Source: Amycolatopsis sp. NBRC 101858 (GTDB lineage Bacteria; Actinomycetota; Actinomycetes; Mycobacteriales; Pseudonocardiaceae). From it: a DNA stretch of 64,000 nt. The notes beneath the pieces are model-generated. The model was not told the origin of the DNA and did no database searches. It was given only the letters and a program-made list of their open reading frames with translations. Each line of letters begins with the position of its first letter. Position 1 is the first letter of the stretch. Shown piece after piece: positions 62,179 through 64,000 of the stretch. Position numbers and translations under genes: made by a program. Where the stretch lies: contig NZ_BSTD01000007.1 in NCBI RefSeq assembly GCF_030269325.1, positions 62,001 to 126,000 on the forward strand, in the 5' to 3' direction.

Positions 62179-62267
62179 GGACACCTCCAGGGGTCGACAA
62201 ACCACCGCTTCCCCGCATGTCACGCGTGCGGTGAAGGCGGAGCCAAGTGATAGGGCGAAAGAAAGAG

Positions 62268-62420
62268 CTACCGGTGCCCGTGCCAGCGGCGGGCCAGCGC
62301 GGCGGGGACCAGACCGCAGCCGACCGGTTCGGTGTCGATGTCATGGCGCCGCGCCACCAGCAGCGTCCGGAGCGTCACCGCGGCGCGGGCGGTGCCCGGT
62401 CGTGATCGGGGTGTCGGCAT
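62268..62420 (-). CDS. small protein with strong ribosome site
   Basis: 50 residues: MPTPRSRPGTARAAVTLRTL, LVARRHDIDTEPVGCGLVPA, ALARRWHGHR. GAGGAGG lies 7 nt before the ATG. Basic, no membrane helix. No family recognised; the call rests on the ribosome site and codon use. Confidence 0.4.
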   Translation of the reverse strand: MPTPRSRPGTARAAVTLRTLLVARRHDIDTEPVGCGLVPAALARRWHGHR

Positions 62421-62696
62421 CGGTCAGCCTCCTCACGACGAGGTCCAGGTCGTGTGCAAGAACTGTCGCAAACAGCGCCGTTCGGGTTACCGTCGTTACT
62501 CCATTGAGTCCATCGCGACTCCAGACGGTCACCAGGGGCCTACCGTCATCTCCTGGCTGTCAGCCAAACTGCAGCAACTCCGACTACCGAAATGCCGCGC
62601 CGGACATGACCGGTTGCAGTCCTTGTGATCGTCCGACAAGCGGACGATCTGCGCGGCCGGACAGCGACACCTGAAATCCAGTGTCCCGGCGGTCGC

Positions 62697-62925
62697 TCAG
62701 TGCGGGAGCTTCACCACCGTGACGAAGAAGTTGTCGATCTGGCTAACGATCTCCACGAACGCGTCGAAGTCGACCGGCTTGGTGACGTAGGCGTTGGCGT
62801 GCGGGTCGTAGCTGCGGCGATGTCCTCTTCGAATCTTGAGTGCTCGAAGGCTTCCTGCGTCATCAGGACGTCGCCGGGTCGTCCTCGACGAGCAGGACGT
62901 CGATCGGTTCGAGTGATCCGGTCAT
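62697..62925 (-). pseudogene. Rcp1-like response regulator with internal deletion
   Basis: MTGSLEPIDVLLVEDDP, then a shift to DVLMTQEAFEHSRFEEDI, then in another frame SYDPHANAYVTKPVDFDAFV and QIDNFFVTVVKLPH. This is the single-domain receiver of phytochrome-associated regulators, but ~70 central residues containing the phosphoacceptor Asp are deleted. ATGA overlap with the kinase remnant upstream shows an original operon. Confidence 0.8.
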
Positions 62926-63230
62926 GCCGCGTCCTGTTCTTCTTCGGTGGCAAGGGATGGCCCCGCGACGGCGGGGAGGGTGAACCGGAAGCAGGCGCCT
63001 TCGGCAACGCCGGTGTCCAGCCAGATGCGGCCGTCGTGGTGCTCGACGATCTTGCGGCACATCGCCAGGCCGATGCCGGTGCCGGGGTAGTCGCCCCGGC
63101 CGTGCAGCCGCTGGAAGATCACGAAGATCCGGTCCGCGTACTGCGCGTTGATGCCGATTCCGTTGTCCGACAAGGAGAAGACCCACTCGGCGCCGTCGCG
63201 CTCGGCGGCGACGGTGATCTCCGGACAACG
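62922..63230 (-). pseudogene. sensor histidine kinase C-terminal fragment
   Basis: EITVAAERDGAEWVFSLSDN, GIGINAQYADRIFVIFQRLH and YPGTGIGLAMCRKIVEHHDG are the N, G1 and G2 regions of the ATPase domain of phytochrome-like kinases. Everything upstream (sensor, phosphoacceptor helix) is missing. Confidence 0.8.
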
Positions 63231-63332
63231 ACCTCGGTGACCGCTGGGCGCTTGACCACGTGAGTCGGCCCTCCGCGACGAGCAGCAGCGCGGCGCCGGG
63301 ATCCAGGGCAAGCGCGACCCGAGAGGGTTGCC

Positions 63333-63367
63333 GATTCCGCCCCAGGCGCCTAGCCCGGGGCGGAATC
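63333..63367. terminator. hairpin, probable terminator of the P-type ATPase gene
   Basis: GATTCCGCCCC pairs perfectly with GGGGCGGAATC (11 bp, 13-nt loop), 11 nt beyond the stop of the minus-strand ATPase gene. Confidence 0.6.
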
Positions 63368-63377
63368 ACGTGCGTTT

Positions 63378-64000
63378 TCACAGCCCGGGCACCACGGCCG
63401 GCGCGGGCTGACCGCCTGCGGGCTGGAAACGTGTCAGGCGAAGGCTGTTCGACACCACCAGGCAGCTCGACAACGCCATCGCGGCACCGGCGATCATCGG
63501 GTTGAGCAGTCCGGCCGCGGCCAGCGGCAACGCGGCGACGTTGTAGGCCAGCGCCCAGAACAGGTTCGCCTTGATCGTCCCCAGCGTCCGGCGGGACAAC
63601 CGGATCGCGTCCACCGCGGCCATCAGGTCACCCCGCACCAGCGTCAGGTCGCCGGCTTCGATCGCCGCGTCGGTTCCGGTGCCCATCGCCAGGCCGAGGT
63701 CGGCCGAGGCGAGCGCGGCCGCGTCGTTGACGCCGTCGCCGATCATCGCCACCACGTGCCCCTGGGCCTTCAGGTCCGCGATCACGTCGACCTTCTGCTC
63801 CGGAGAGACCTCCGCGATGACGTCGGTGATTCCGGCCTCGCGGGCGATCGCCTGGGCCACGGCCTCGTTGTCGCCGGTCAGCAGGATCGGCGTCAACCCC
63901 AGCCGTCGTAGCTGGAACACCGCCGGCGCCGATGTCGGCTTGACGGTGTCGGCCACCACCAGTACTGCGTGCGCGTACCCGTCCCACGCCAGGATCACCG
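63378..64000 (-). CDS. P1B-type metal-transporting ATPase, C-terminal part (5' end outside window)
   Basis: The frame is open to the window edge; ~207 residues are visible. LRRLGLTPILLTGDNEAVAQ, VIAEVSPEQKVDVIADLKAQ and MIGDGVNDAAALASADLGLA (hinge motif GDGVND) define the P domain. Two C-terminal membrane helices follow, with NLFWALAYNVAALPLAAAGL, whose YN corresponds to the metal-binding helix M7 of CopA-like copper pumps, and MIAGAAMALSSCLVVSNSLR (the M8 motif). Exports Cu+ or a similar metal. Ends before a hairpin terminator. Confidence 0.9.
   Translation of the reverse strand, partial: VILAWDGYAHAVLVVADTVKPTSAPAVFQLRRLGLTPILLTGDNEAVAQAIAREAGITDVIAEVSPEQKVDVIADLKAQGHVVAMIGDGVNDAAALASADLGLAMGTGTDAAIEAGDLTLVRGDLMAAVDAIRLSRRTLGTIKANLFWALAYNVAALPLAAAGLLNPMIAGAAMALSSCLVVSNSLRLTRFQPAGGQPAPAVVPGL

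Noticed and set aside
1..64000. tRNA, rRNA or CRISPR arrays
   Set aside because: Looked for cloverleaf-like TTC/GG patterns and regular repeats; none convincing by eye. A tRNAscan or Infernal run would settle it.

Overview
The window is high-GC DNA (about 70 percent G+C by eye) with strong third-position G/C bias, frequent GTG starts and many ATGA/GTGA gene overlaps. GAF-ANTAR proteins, SpoIIE phosphatase/STAS/ECF regulators, FdxA-type ferredoxin, paired universal stress proteins (USPs), DUF488 and an ECF42-type sigma factor point to an actinomycete, probably Pseudonocardiales (Amycolatopsis-like). The species assignment is inference.

Layout. 1-1.1 kb: end of an ABC exporter. 1.4-9.5 kb: acyl desaturase and a signalling cluster (STAS protein, ECF sigma factor, three consecutive GAF-ANTAR proteins, GAF-SpoIIE phosphatase) plus a frameshifted secreted calcium-repeat protein. 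9.5-11.1 kb: no recognisable gene. 11.6-20.1 kb: one tightly overlapping operon (ThDP-dependent pyruvate oxidase type enzyme, decayed enolase-superfamily gene, FAD/Fe-S D-lactate dehydrogenase type enzyme, small membrane protein, SDR, GH15-type enzyme). 20.2-22.6 kb: pieces of ctaD, a USP and aceE. 22.7-33.5 kb: USP, aconitase, band-7 protein, MarR regulator with its operator, a small Cys-rich protein, cupin, ferredoxin, a USP-USP-transaldolase fusion, an HTH regulator and intact ctaD. 34-45 kb: a decaying region with V-ATPase subunit D, ArsR, MarR, GreA and amino-acid dehydrogenase remnants and IS256/IS3 scraps, interspersed with intact AhpD-like, ECF42 sigma/SRPBCC/DGPF, DUF488 and USP genes. 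45-53.7 kb: MarR plus ClC channel, frameshifted F420-type oxidoreductase, flavohaemoglobin, broken cupin, DUF2249, TetR and LysR genes, ECF sigma factor. 53.7-58.7 kb: clean ABC transporter plus two-component system. 58.7-64 kb: IS630 and hydrolase remnants, EcsC protein, a GH15 fragment, small proteins, a broken sensor/response-regulator pair and the end of a P-type metal ATPase.

Working together. Many genes fit low-oxygen, redox or nitrosative stress: ferredoxin, USPs, pyruvate oxidase, D-lactate dehydrogenase, cytochrome oxidase subunit I, aconitase and flavohaemoglobin. An identical 15-nt palindromic sequence stands before the intact MarR gene and before a USP gene 15 kb away, suggesting a small regulon. 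For several families (ctaD, USP, MarR, cupin, GH15) the window holds both an intact and a decayed copy, so it looks like an accessory region shaped by duplication, insertion-sequence activity and gene loss. Several lesions are single-base frameshifts that could be sequencing errors; the truncations and internal deletions cannot be.
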